From positions 17,818,046 to 17,882,045 of the forward strand of contig NC_065570.1 of the NCBI RefSeq assembly GCF_937616625.2: a stretch of DNA of 64,000 bases. The letters run 5' to 3'. The notes under the pieces were generated by a model. The model worked only from the letters and a program-made list of their open reading frames with translations, ran no database searches and had not been told where the DNA came from. Both the position numbers and the translations under genes were made by a program. Source of the DNA: Mercurialis annua (lineage: Eukaryota > Streptophyta > Magnoliopsida > Malpighiales > Euphorbiaceae). Each line of letters starts with the position of its first letter. The first letter of the stretch is position 1. Below are positions 10,372 to 21,411 of the stretch, one piece after another.

Positions 10372-12330
10372 ATATGTTCAATTATTTTAAATTTGAATTT
10401 AAATATACCTCATTTTCCTTAATTTATAATAATCTATTCTATCCGAATAATTTAACACGCGTCCCATTCTCCACGTTATTTTATTTAGCTGAAATTTATT
10501 ATTTTCAAGTTCACTTTTTAGTAATGGGTAGCTATTCAAGCGATACAAAGGGGATAGAAGTATGTTTTCGAAAACCAGCCCGGGTAGTTTTACCATAACT
10601 CGCTTTTCTGACGTCGGATTTAATTGATTCAGACGTCCATAGAAAGATAATTCGAATACCTACAATTTTAATGTAGACGTCCGGTTCGGATTCAATCTGG
10701 AAAAGGGACAAAAGTGCTCTTCAAGCTGCTGCATGTGTGCAGTTTTATGAAATCTGCATTTACCCAGTCCAAGTATTTAATTCGTAAATCGTTTTTCCGA
10801 CGTTGGCTTTCATCGATTCAAATGTCCCTGGAAAGGTAACTCGAATACCTACGACTTTCATGAAGAGCTCCAATCCGGATTCGACCTGGAACATAGTCGA
10901 AAGGTTCCTGAACCTGCTACATGCGTATTTCAGTGTGAAATCAATATATATTCAGATTGTGTATTTATGTCATAACTCATTCCCCAGGCGTCAGATTTTA
11001 TCGATTCAAACGTCTCTGGAAAGGTAACGTGAATACCTACAACTTTCATAAAGAAAATGTATTCAGATACATCTTTTAAAAAGAACAAGATCGTTTTTTA
11101 AACCTTTTTATGCATAGAATTATTATGATTTTTAACAAATCCCTATAAAGATATAGCTATATATAGATATAGGTACAATTGTTAGGTATTCAAGTGATAT
11201 AAAGTTTAGACATGGTCAAATTTATGCACTATTAATAGAACTATCCCGTAGATAGAAATTTTACACATGCCTATAGCTATATATACCTATCTTTTTTTGA
11301 AAAATGTAAAAGCATCTTTCAAAACCGTCCCGGCTATTTATGTCATACTCTTTTTTCCGACCTCCGATTTAATTGATTCGAACAGCCCTATAAAGCTAAC
11401 TCGAATACCTACATTTTTTCGTGAAGACGTCAATTTCGGATTCATCCTCAAATAAGGACGAAATCGCCCTTGAAGCTGCTGCATGTGTAGAGGCATGTTG
11501 ACTTCTCACCAAATAACATATTTTTGTGATAAAAATGTTAATTACTCCTCACCAATTGCATTCAGAACTCCATAGGAGGGGGATTTATATGCTTATTTTC
11601 TCTTCTTATCCCCATTGACTAAACATTATGGACATGATTTACTATTATTTATAATTTATTTAAGTAAAATATATATATTCACTTATTTTAAATTTGAATT
11701 TAAATATACCTCCTTTTTATTAATTTATAATAATATATTTTTTTCCTAATAATTCAACACGCGTCCGATTTCTCCACGTTATTTTATTAAACTGAAATTT
11801 ATTATTTTGAAGTTCACTTTTTAGTAATCGGTAGCTATTCAAGCGATAGAAAGGGGATAGACCGGATTTAACTGATTCAGACATCCATGGAAAGGTAACT
11901 CGAATACCTACAACTTTCATGAAGACGTCCGGTCCGGATTCAATCCGGAAAAGGGACGAAAGAGCCCTTGAAACTGCTGCATGTGTGCAGCTTTATGAAA
12001 TCTGCATGTACCCAGTCCGAGTATTTAATTGGTAAATCGTTTTTCCGACGTCAGATTTCATCGATTCAAATGTCTCTGAAAAGGTAACGCGAATACCTAC
12101 GACTTGCATGAAGACCTTCAATCCGGATTCGACTTGGAACATGGTCGAAAGGTGCCTTGAACCTGCTGCATGCGTATTTTAGTGTGAAATTTATATATAT
12201 TCAGATTGTGTATTTATGTCATAACTCCTTCCCCACACGTCGGATTTCATCGATTCAAACGTCACTGGAAAGGTAATTCAAATACCTACAACTTTCATGA
12301 AGATGTCCGGTCCGGATTCGTCATCTAAAA
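10372..12330. repeat. Degenerate higher-order repeat (two ~650-bp halves, ~7 sub-repeats)
   Basis: Two diverged direct copies, about 10372-11060 and 11670-12320, share the same order of blocks. Both start near ATTTTAAATTTGAATTTAAA and continue through a block with ACACGCGTCC. Each then has three sub-repeats about 170-190 bases apart, with the consensus features CCGACGTCGGATT, GATTCAAACGTC, GGAAAGGTAACTCGAATACC and ACAACTTTCATGAAGACG. A seventh sub-repeat lies between the halves (about 11330-11480). No coding frame is convincing. It may be part of an old LTR or a satellite-like array into which the Tat element inserted. Confidence 0.72.
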
Positions 12331-13146
12331 GAGACGTAATCTCCCTTTAATCAGCTACATGTGTGAAGACATGGTCAAATCTATAAAATATGCAATTCTT
12401 TTTAATTATAAAATTGATTAAAAAAAAATTGTAATCTACAAACACATATTTAATTATAAAATTGATCATTAGTGTATTTTTTTATTTTATTTATATTAAA
12501 GTTTAATAAAATTTAATTCAATTTTATATTTAATAACATTATATTTTCAAATTAAACTTTATTTTTTCATTTATCATTTATTTACTATACCTCATGCATT
12601 ATTTTATTTTTTTAAAACTTATATATTCTTAATTTTTTCATTGCAACAATTTGTATATTAATTAAGTTTTGAATGATAATAAGAAATAAAAAATATGTGT
12701 GTTATTAAAAAGAAAAAAATAAGTGAAAGACAAGCAAGTGGAAGTTAGACATGTTTTCTATTAAAAAATATATGGATTCGGTAATATTTTATTTGTAACT
12801 TGCCTACACATTTTTCTAGAGGTAAATTTTTTTTGTCTTTTTCTTTTTGTCCTTTTGCGCTGGATCTTAGACAAGCCCTGATTTGTTTGGTTCTTTGACA
12901 ACTTTTCAAGTCTCAACTGTCGGCGTTTCTGCTGTGGGGATTTTATACTTGGTCGCTTTGTTCGCACCTATGTCTTAGAGTGGTTCAATCTTTTTTATAA
13001 GTTGATTCACTCATTTTTGTTAGGATATCTCTCTTTGTCTTGACTTTAGAAACTATTCAAATTTTGTGTAATAACAAGACCATGCCCTTCTTTTGCTAAC
13101 AGCTAAATCCATCCCCGATTAACGGTAAATGGAGGCTAGGGATGTG
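12331..13146. other. AT-rich DNA without recognised gene
   Basis: The first 450 bases are very AT-rich. A short minus-strand open frame of 68 codons (12761-12967) is low-complexity Lys/Arg/Gln and matches nothing I recognise. I see no feature here. Confidence 0.4.
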
Positions 13147-13156
13147 CTATTTTTTA

Positions 13157-13527
13157 GGCTTAAAGTCTTAAAAAATCCCGACCTTTCATTCCCTTTTAAA
13201 TCCTACTCCGACATTAAAAATTTGTCAATTTTACTTCATTTTGCATTTTTTTCATTTCAATTGTACGCTGAAGCATAAAATTGACTTTTATTTACTTGAC
13301 AAAAGTCAAAAAAAAATTTCAAAAATGGTCAGTTTAATATAAAAAGTTAATCTAATGCAAAAAGGTTCAATTTAGAGAATTTTTGCTAAATAAAAAAAGA
13401 TCAATTTTATAGTTTAGGGTGAAATTGAAATGAAAAAAATACAAAATAGGGTAAAATTGACTTATTTACAACATCAGGGTGGGATTGAAAAGGGAATGAA
13501 AATTCAGGGTTTTTTAAGACATTAGGC
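13157..13527. mobile_element. MITE, TIR type (probably Mutator-like)
   Basis: The two ends are inverted copies of each other: about GGCTTAAAGTCTTAAAAAA at the left against the reverse complement GCCTAATGTCTTAAAAAA at the right. Similarity continues inward through TTTCATTCCCTTTT. The 10 bases CTATTTTTTA occur on both sides (13147-13156 and 13528-13537), consistent with a 9-10 bp target duplication. No coding capacity. Confidence 0.72.
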
Positions 13528-13537
13528 CTATTTTTTA

Positions 13538-13843
13538 AATATTTTTTTATAAAATAATTTTGACGTATAAATGACAACATATATGGAGTGTTCGACCTAT
13601 TTAATGTTAGAAATAGAGTTAGTAGTTTTTTTTTTGCAAACTAGAAATTAAATAGATAGACACTAACTATTTACATGCAACAACTATTAGTTACATATAA
13701 TAATTATCTCGTCGTTTTGTAATTGCAACGCTAAACAATTCACGTCATTTCGACGGGATGATGTTGCATCCGACATCCAAAGCTGTCAGTTCTTGTTCCG
13801 TAGTCTTTTGTTTTCAATCTTCAAATATATAGCCTCCATCTTT
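13538..13843. other. AT-rich DNA, nothing recognised
   Basis: About 300 bases between a MITE and a solo LTR. I see neither a coding frame nor a repeat. Confidence 0.4.
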
Positions 13844-14618
13844 AATAGTGTCACGGCCCATTTTCATGCATCGCGACCGGCGCTAGGGTATGGGTAATGT
13901 AGTACCAAAACCCGTAGCTAGCCTTTTGATTAACATACAAACACATAAACCTGCAGAAAACCAATGCTCGGGGGCAACCGAGACTCCAGCCTAAATCTAG
14001 CAGTTATAATATTCAACATTTAAATATAATATGCTTTCCGATGCTGAGTTATAAATAGGCGTAACATAAATAGTACTGAGTAATTATATAACATGCCAAA
14101 GCAATAATAATCTAGTCAGACCAATCCGACAACAACTAGAATAAAGTAAAGACGTCTAATCAACTACTGCGGTCTAAGAATAAAACATTTTAATAGTTCT
14201 ATTAAAATAAATGGAACCTCCGAAGAAAGCAAATACGGAGATCACCAGACTCTCTCTGATCATAACCCTGGGAAAAATTGGAAAAACAACGGGGTCAGAT
14301 ATACTAAGATGATTTTATACCACTATCTACATTTATTAAGTGGAAAACCATTAAAACCGTTTAAAACATTTAATAACGATATTACGAATAATAGTTGGAA
14401 CCCTAATCCACAATTCTAAATAAATAACATAATCCAATAGGTCTGGTCCCGAGAGCTGAGCAACACCGAGTTACCATTGACCATACTTATACCATATACA
14501 GAGTCCTGAGAGCTGTGCTACACCGAGTTACTCTATTTGGTCCCGAGAGCTATGCTCACACCGAGTTACCACATTACCATAAATACCTTACCCAGATCAT
14601 TACCGGTGCGCACACAGT

Positions 14619-14637
14619 CCTAATGATGCCAATTAGG
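14619..14637. promoter_or_regulatory. Hairpin in LTR A (variable stem, shared flank)
   Basis: CCTAAT and ATTAGG pair around a 7-base loop containing GATGCC. The left flank ACCGGTGCGCACACAG and right flank GTTCC recur at the matching hairpins of the LTRs at 34504 and 39730, where the stem sequence differs but still pairs. Confidence 0.55.
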
Positions 14638-16642
14638 TAGCATGTTCCAACTAAGAGCCATAATATAAAAACAGTTCGAAATATACGTACTGTATATACA
14701 TTTAATATTAAAATAACAATTTACTTAATAAAGAGGTAAATAGTAAGTACAAACTCACTGCTTGTTAATCCACGTGATAACCGGCAAGCAACTAATCCTG
14801 GTTCGCCTCTGAAGCACGAACAGTAGACGGATCTAGACAAATAAAATAATTATTAAAACAGACCCTAACTCTAGAGAGTACTAGACACCACATAGGACTA
14901 GCACAATTAACACGTCGAGAATAAACAATCCAAAACAACACAAAAATACCCAATAGGTAATAAAGCTCAATTAATACAAGTCTATTGAGTTCTCGCTTTA
15001 AAATCCAATTTATAAATATTATTTAATAATCTTTAAATAATAATTAATTTCCAAATAGTGGGTTAGCCGAGTTACCAATAACTACCAAGCTAACCTCACT
15101 TGTCGGGTGACCCAAGTCTAACCCGACCCAAAACGTTTATCAATATAAACCCGAGTTTATATTTATAAAATAATTCGATAAAATAATAATCCATTTTAAA
15201 AACAAAACTCAATAACTTCAATTCCAAGTAACCCAAGTTACAACCCAAAAATCTAACCATTTTAAGTTTATAAAAGTTAAGGAACTAAATTGTACTTTAG
15301 CCATTTTGGGACTAAACTGTACTTTAGCTAATTAGGGACTAAACCATACTTTATCCAATTTGATACTTGAAATTAAATTAATTACTTTTGTTTATAATTA
15401 AAACAAAATATAAAGTTAATAAACCAAAACTTAATTAAAGAAGTTATAAAAACGTTCAGGGGCTAAACTGTAATTTAGCCACTTTTTTTGATTTTTGAAA
15501 ATAAATATAATTACCCGAGTAATTATATTAACCTAAGTTTGATAAACACTAAACGTTTACAATTACCCATTTATAATTCAAAGTGTGGTTCAAAAGTTAT
15601 TATTAAAAGCAAAATCAACTTATAATTAACTTTAAGCATTTATTTGATTCAAATGGAACATTATGGTAATAATAATGGAAAATTTGCCATCTTCTACAAT
15701 TTAAATCATTAACACCCGCCTAAGCCAATAAACCCATAGCCGAAACTTATCAAACATCAACTAAGAACATTAAAGTTTTTTAATTCACTAAAATTCTTAG
15801 ATTACAACCATATCATTCATTATAATCAAAAACCCAACACCTAAAAGTAAAACCGTAGCAATTCATAATAAGAAAACCGACGTAAAATGATGGTAACAAT
15901 CCTCACAAGTTAACCGTACGGCGATTCACACAATCGGAACAACACGGCTCAAACAATTCCGTTAATCAATCCTAACAACCATGGAAGCTAATAATCATAA
16001 AGGCATCAAAGCTAAGTCTCAAAAACTTGAAAGGGTTCGGCAGAACCAAATTCAAACAAAAAACAGTTTTTAACAAACAAAACGATAAACCGAACGGCAA
16101 TTGAAACGAGGTCGATCACGTACTGTTTTGCGAAAACGAGATAGGAAAATGTAGATACGCGAGTCTAGAATCTCCGGGATCGAACGGAATCAATTTCGAT
16201 CTAGAAACGAAGGAGAACGACTCAAATTACTGAGGGTCGTTCGAAATCTTAAAACTGAATTCAAACAAAACGATACAACGGCGATGGCTCAAACGAAGAA
16301 AATAACGTACCGTTTCCGATTCCGAAACTTTAGAATCATAGAGTATCGAGTCTATAATCTCTGGGATCAAATGGTTCTGATTTCGATCTAAAGACGAAGG
16401 AGAACGAATCAGAAAACTGAAGTAACGTTTTAAGCCAAAACAGAAAATAAGAGATGACGAACTCACGATGAACACCAAGGTTTTGAGGATGATTTGCAGC
16501 GTTAATCTTCAGGGAATCGATTGGAATAAGGCGGCTAGGGTTAGTGTGTAGTGTGGGGAATGAATTAGGTTTAGAGTTTGATTTAAATACGAATTTTAAA
16601 TCAAAATAATCAAGTCCAAAAACACCCTCTCCGCTGCACAGG

Positions 16643-16744
16643 GCTGGTCTCGTACGAGACCAGCAAGAGAACTCTTGTTCTCGTTCGAGAACCAAGTTCT
16701 CGAACGAGAACAAGGCATTTCAAAACAGGTCTCGTTCGAGACCT
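16643..16744. repeat. Palindrome island in LTR A
   Basis: Three perfect inverted repeats stand close together: a 22-base palindrome at 16643-16664 centred on TCTCGTACGAGA, a 19-base-arm repeat with a 3-base spacer at 16674-16714, and an 18-base palindrome at 16727-16744. All are built from TCTCGTTCGAGA-like cores. No gene. Confidence 0.8.
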
Positions 16745-17193
16745 TTGTTGAACCAAACGGGAATTAGCTCAAAGCCAATTCCCTTGGGCCGAAGGGTTTG
16801 AATTGATTTCTTGGGCCCAAAAATAATTAACCCAACTTCAACTCAAACACAAACCAAGCTACCAAACCTTAAATTAATATCGAAACACCACCGGAAGCTC
16901 GTCGGAAATTATCGAAAATAAACGAGTTATTACAAATAGTTCCATATGATTCTTCATTTTAGGTTTAAAATGGAACTTGAACCAAAGATTTCAAAAACTT
17001 TGCACCTCACTCTTTGTCAATTGAGTAAGAGATCATTGGTAAAGTTAATGGTTGAAATGAAAACATTACAACTGTATATATTAATATATATTTACATTAT
17101 TTTTGGTGTTTTGAGTATTATAAATTTGTTTGAAGATGAAAGACCCTTAAATAAAATACCTAACAAAAAATAAATCCAAAATTTTGCAAGTTA

Positions 17194-17987
17194 TGTTGCG
17201 GAATTCAATAATTAAACTAGCGAATCACGTATTGTGCTGAATGATTATATCATAAAAATTCGGATTAATTACATATAAAATCACCATCTTTACACGAAAT
17301 TGTAAAAATAACACGACCTTTAAAACGTGGCAATTCAGGGCACCACCTTTCATTTATTTTCAAAAATAACACGGGCACATTTTTAGTGGCGTTTTTGCTG
17401 ACGTGGCACGACACGTGGCACTCCCATCGGATGTTCAAGTCAGCAAAAGTTTATCAAAAAACGTGCCCATGTTGTTTTTGAAAAGAAATGAAAGGTGATG
17501 CCCTAAATTGACACGTTTTAAAGGTCGTGTTATTTTTGAGAATTCGTGTAAAGGTGGTGATTTTATATGTAATTAACCTTAAAAATTATAAGCAAAGATT
17601 GGAGGGTCACAAGCGGACCACTTAAATATCGACATTGTAGACATAATTTAATTCGATATAACTAACTCCACAATAGATAATTCTAGTTAGCCTGAACGCC
17701 ATCTAATAAATATACAATAAAAAGAACACTAGAACTTTAACGAAGTTCAACCAAAAGCCGACTTACGTCTTCGAGCACTATTAAAATATTCCATTAACAT
17801 CTGTAACAGAACACAAACTAGAGAGAACAAATCAGAATTTTAGGAGTAATAGGATAGTTTGCTTTTAAAAGGGATGATTAGGAAGGGAGAGCGGACTTCC
17901 TTTTATAGGTGAAGGAAGACCCCACCTCCTACTTCCTAAGCAATGTGAGATAAAACCACAAGACAAATGAATGAGCCTATTTCAACA
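17194..17987 (-). repeat. 3' LTR of a degenerate copia element
   Basis: On the minus strand the segment starts TGTTGAAATAGG directly after a purine-rich tract AGATGGAGATT (17988-17998) and ends CCGCAACA. A TATAAAAG box lies near 17902-17909 on the minus strand. A 317-base MITE (17262-17578) is inserted in it, so the original LTR was about 470 bases. The opposite LTR was not found. Confidence 0.6.
17262..17578. mobile_element. MITE with long TIRs, inside copia LTR
   Basis: The left end GGATTAATTACATATAAAAT and the right end, whose reverse complement begins GGTTAATTACATATAAAA, match over more than 50 bases, including TTTACACGAA and ATAACACGACCTTT. Flanks ATAAAAATT and TTAAAAATT suggest an imperfect 9-bp duplication, as Mutator-like MITEs make. 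Confidence 0.7.
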
Positions 17988-19390
17988 AATCTCCATCTAG
18001 GTAAATTTTCTCTCTCTACAAATTCGGACTATTTTTAGTATTGCCTTCCACTGCGCTTCAAAGTCCTAACTCTCAAATTCTTAAAATACTTATCAAATTC
18101 AAGTAATGTTTGAACTTGACTGCCGTCACCACTTTTGTCATCATACCTGTAAAAGTTTTCATGGTCAAAATTTTCTAAAGTCGGACTCCACTTTCTTCAT
18201 AAGATAAACGAATTATCGGACATCAATGTGCTTCATCCTTGCATGATAAACTTGATTCTTTACTAAGGGCATCTCCAACCCAACTCTAAAAAAGAGTTGG
18301 GTCCTACCATTTAGAGTTGGGCAACTCCAACCCAACTCTAAAAACCTACTTTTTTTAGAGTTTTTGAATAGTAAACTCTACATGTAGAGTTTCACTATTC
18401 ACATCTCTATAAGGATTATTTTATACTTTTTCATGTTTACTAATCACTAGTTTAACCATTAACTTTAATTTATATAATTATATCCTACTATATTCAAATA
18501 ATAAAAATTTATATTTTTATTATTATATTTTTATATGACTTCTTATAAAATTATACATATTAAAAAACCGCATATATATAAATTAATAATATATAAAATT
18601 AACAAAAAATATATTTTAATAAATAATATAAATAATTATAAAAATAACAACAACAATAACAATAAAAGTAAAAACCACCACCATAATAATAATAATAATA
18701 ATAATAATTTAATTTTCGTGTGAGCCACTTCCATCCCCGGTAACATTAGTATAATATTCACCAAAAGAATGGGGAACGGAAAATTGTTGTCGAGATTGTT
18801 GGTCTCTTTTTTCTAAAATTTGTGCTTGTTCACTTTCAATATGAACACGAATTTTAGGATCTTGAATAGCGTTCAAGATATATATTATTAAAAATATTAA
18901 TATTTTATCCAATTTTATTTAGTAAAATATATATTATTATATAATAAAATATTTATTTAAATTTATTATATTACTATTGATAAAAAATATATGTTTTTAT
19001 TTTTAGGATGAATATGTAAAAAAAAATTAATTTGAACTAAGTTGTTAAAATAATAAAATAGTGTAGTTTTAAAATATTGTTTTAGAGCTAGAGATAAAGT
19101 TTACGGTTGGAGGAAAACTTGTTTAGAAATAGAGATAGAGTTTGTGATTGGAGAAAAACTTAATCTATCTCTAAAAAATAGAGTTCCAATTATAGAGTTG
19201 GTTGGAAATGGCCTAAGTGAATAGCACCCTGACTATCACAATGTATATCTTCCAATTCCTAAGTCAACAAAAAATTGTTGAAGCCAATTCAATTCAAACT
19301 CAATCAAAGTAGAAAGACCAGCACAATATGCAGGCGTAACAAATATTAAACAAGTCTCGCAGTTGTTATCAGAATTTTCTATATCATATT
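17988..19390 (-). pseudogene. Ty1/copia RNase H remnant, split by a DNA element
   Basis: Reading the minus strand from about 19350, weak copia RNase H homology appears (a region with YCAGLSTLIEFELNWLQ). After the PIF/Harbinger-like insertion (18267-19213) is skipped, the same frame gives HCDSQGAIHLVKN followed by HARMKHIDVR, the C-terminal RNase H motif of copia elements (CDSQ-A, H-R-KHID). It then decays into stops. A polypurine tract and LTR follow at 17998-17194. It is a clear but very degraded 3' part of a copia element. Confidence 0.6.
18267..19213. mobile_element. PIF/Harbinger-like (Tourist-type) element
   Basis: It is flanked by the 3-base target duplication TAA (18264-18266 and 19214-19216). 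Its terminal inverted repeats read GGGCATCTCCAACCC at the left and, reversed, GGCCATTTCCAACC at the right. These ends and a TWA target are known for PIF/Harbinger and Tourist-type elements. The inside is AT-rich with an AAT microsatellite (about 18677-18708). A minus-strand frame of 67 codons (18709-18912) is not recognised. No transposase is visible, so it is non-autonomous. Confidence 0.78.
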
Positions 19391-20367
19391 TTGTTTAACT
19401 TTTGTTCTTTTTATATACTTTATATGCTATTGATTATCTACCGTTCATAGCTCTGAACACAACTGGTCCGATCACTGATCACCCTCAATGATCATGATGA
19501 TGAATATTGCAAGCAATTGACAAAACCCAGATGGTATAAAATCAAAAATACTAAAAATGACAAATCTAGATGACAAATTGTCATAAAATCAACCAACAAT
19601 GCATATGAGAAGATGATCAAAGAATAAAATTGAGATGCTGCCCAAAATTCATTTAATCAAAGACTTAAAAAGCACACCTGAGTTGGTTGTTATTCTTTCT
19701 TAATGTCATTTGGATTCTCACAATTGATGAATATTGTTGTTTGGCTTCAATAAAATTAAATCAGATCAAGACTCCAATCTCAATCCGATTTTGATAATCA
19801 TGATGAAAACTTCATCGTTCTTGCCGTTATCCCAAATGCCATTGGATTTCAACGAGTTCATGTTGTTTCAATTGTAGTTTTGCTTATTTCAAGAAGGGTA
19901 GAATAGGACTAATATTAAAATGAGGTAATGGTGCAAACAGATTTTTAAAAAAGATAAATTTTTGTATAAAAATATATTTTCTGAGTCATTAATATAAATT
20001 TTTAACTTTTTGAATTATATGGTGTAATTTTATTTAAAAAAACCCTAGTATGGCAAGCCCTTCCACTCCATCGACGGGTTGGAGTCACCTTTTAAATAAA
20101 GGTTTGTGGTCAAATTTGACAAGAAATTATTTAATAACAAGTGTAATACAAATTTCATATTAAAAATATATAAAAAATGTAAAATATATAAGTTAAAAAT
20201 GACCAATTGTTTTAGCCAGTGAAAAATAAAGACCAAATAACCTATTATCTAAAGGTTTGGATTGAATGTGACATTTGGCTTATGGTTCGTAGTTTTCATT
20301 GTAAATTCATAAATGTATTCTCTTTGTATATTGCACTCTCATCCATCACTTTATAGAATTGGGAGGA
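19391..20367. other. Unassigned DNA, no gene recognised
   Basis: About 1 kb, probably further copia debris on the minus strand, but no motif is clear enough to name. A short minus-strand frame (20045-20236) looks hydrophobic by chance composition. Nothing else seen. Confidence 0.35.
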
Positions 20368-20376
20368 TATAAATTA

Positions 20377-20681
20377 AGGTTAATGTAAAAAAATTATGAA
20401 CTTTACATGTTTTTTCATTTAATTACGCAGTTTAAATATTTTTATTTTCATACACAAACTAGCACTTTTTTTCAAATTCATATACGGTGCTGAGGTGGCA
20501 CTCAAACATTAATATAAAAAAGCTTCCACCTCAGCAAATTACACCAATGATACCGTGACACCTCAGCACCATGCATGAATTTGAGAAAAAGTGGTAGTTC
20601 GTGCATGAAAAGAAGAAAATTTAAATTACGTGATTAAAATGAGGAAACGTGTAAAATTCGTGATTTTTTTGACATTAACCC
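20377..20681. mobile_element. Mutator-type MITE with 9-bp target duplication
   Basis: The 9 bases TATAAATTA flank it exactly (20368-20376 and 20682-20690). The right end, reversed, reads GGGTTAATGTCAAAAAAATC and pairs with AGGTTAATGTAAAAAAATT at the left, with similarity running inward about 45 bases. The GGGTTAAT ends match the MITEs at 34732 and 50705. The inside has an inverted pair around CTGAGGTGGCA and TGACACCTCAG. No coding capacity. Confidence 0.85.
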
Positions 20682-20690
20682 TATAAATTA

Positions 20691-21411
20691 ACTTTTCATA
20701 TGGAAAACATATATAATGATAAATGTACTTTTACTAGTCATAATAATAGTTAAAATTGTTCATTATTTTATTACTAGTTCAAGTCGCATTTAAAGAATAA
20801 ACTAAAGGTAATCGAGTCACTTAGCAAGATTACAAAAAGATTTATAATTGTATTCTTAAAAAATTTAAATTAGTAATGATCAGACGTTTTGATTAGTTTT
20901 TTTACTAGCCATCAGGATTAGTATTCACATTTGCACAGGAAAACTGTTCAATATTTAGGTAATGCTGAGAACCCCCTATGTTGGAAAAGTTGCAAATGAA
21001 TCTTAAATATATTTCAAGAATTCACACACTTGGTCATCTCAAATTTGGTATAGATTTCCATATAAGGGAACTTGATGAATTAAAAAACTTAGTCATCTCA
21101 AATTTGTGGTTAATAATTGTGGTAATTTCCCAGAATACTCATTTCGGTATTTTAATTACAACTTTACATAACAAGTTTTGACTTTTATTTTATGATTTTT
21201 TCCCCTATCGTTATTTACCTATTTTGTTTTTTTATTTACCAAAATAACCGTCCTTAACTTTTCCGGATATTTCTTTTTTTTTTGCCGTTCTTCTCCGACG
21301 TTTTCTCTCTGTTTTCCGATCATCGATTACATGTTCTTCTTTTGTTTTTCGTTTTTGTTTCTTTCATTCTTTTTCTTCACGAAGAAACATACACGCTCTT
21401 CGATCAACAGA
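20691..21411. other. AT-rich DNA upstream of DUF1985-Ulp1 gene
   Basis: No gene is recognised. Pyrimidine-rich DNA at 21180-21330 lies just before the first coding exon and may be the 5' leader of that gene. Confidence 0.35.

Larger units (their letters stand above)
13849..16934 (-). mobile_element. Solo LTR of a Ty3/gypsy element (LTR A)
   Basis: The plus strand begins TGTCACGGCCC and ends GTTATTACA, and the 5 bases AATAG lie directly on both sides (13844-13848 and 16935-16939). This makes a complete 3086-base LTR with a target duplication, left by recombination between two LTRs. On the minus strand it reads from TGTAATAAC to GGCCGTGACA, like Tekay/Del-type LTRs. Its 3' end shares the CCCTAGCGCCGGTC block with the LTRs at 34504, 39730 and 49557. 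It carries three copies of a CCGAGTTAC cassette at 14440-14575, a hairpin at 14619-14637 and perfect palindromes near 16643-16744. Confidence 0.85.

Noticed and set aside
12761..12967. Small basic protein gene on the minus strand
   Set aside because: Low-complexity Lys/Arg/Gln composition in AT-rich DNA, with no neighbour or motif to support it.
21331..21411. Hydrophobic N-terminal segment as a signal peptide of the DUF1985-Ulp1 gene
   Set aside because: The Phe/Leu-rich run is translated from T-rich leader DNA; the ATG at 21412 (MKSVIDAG) is a better start for a nuclear-type protein.
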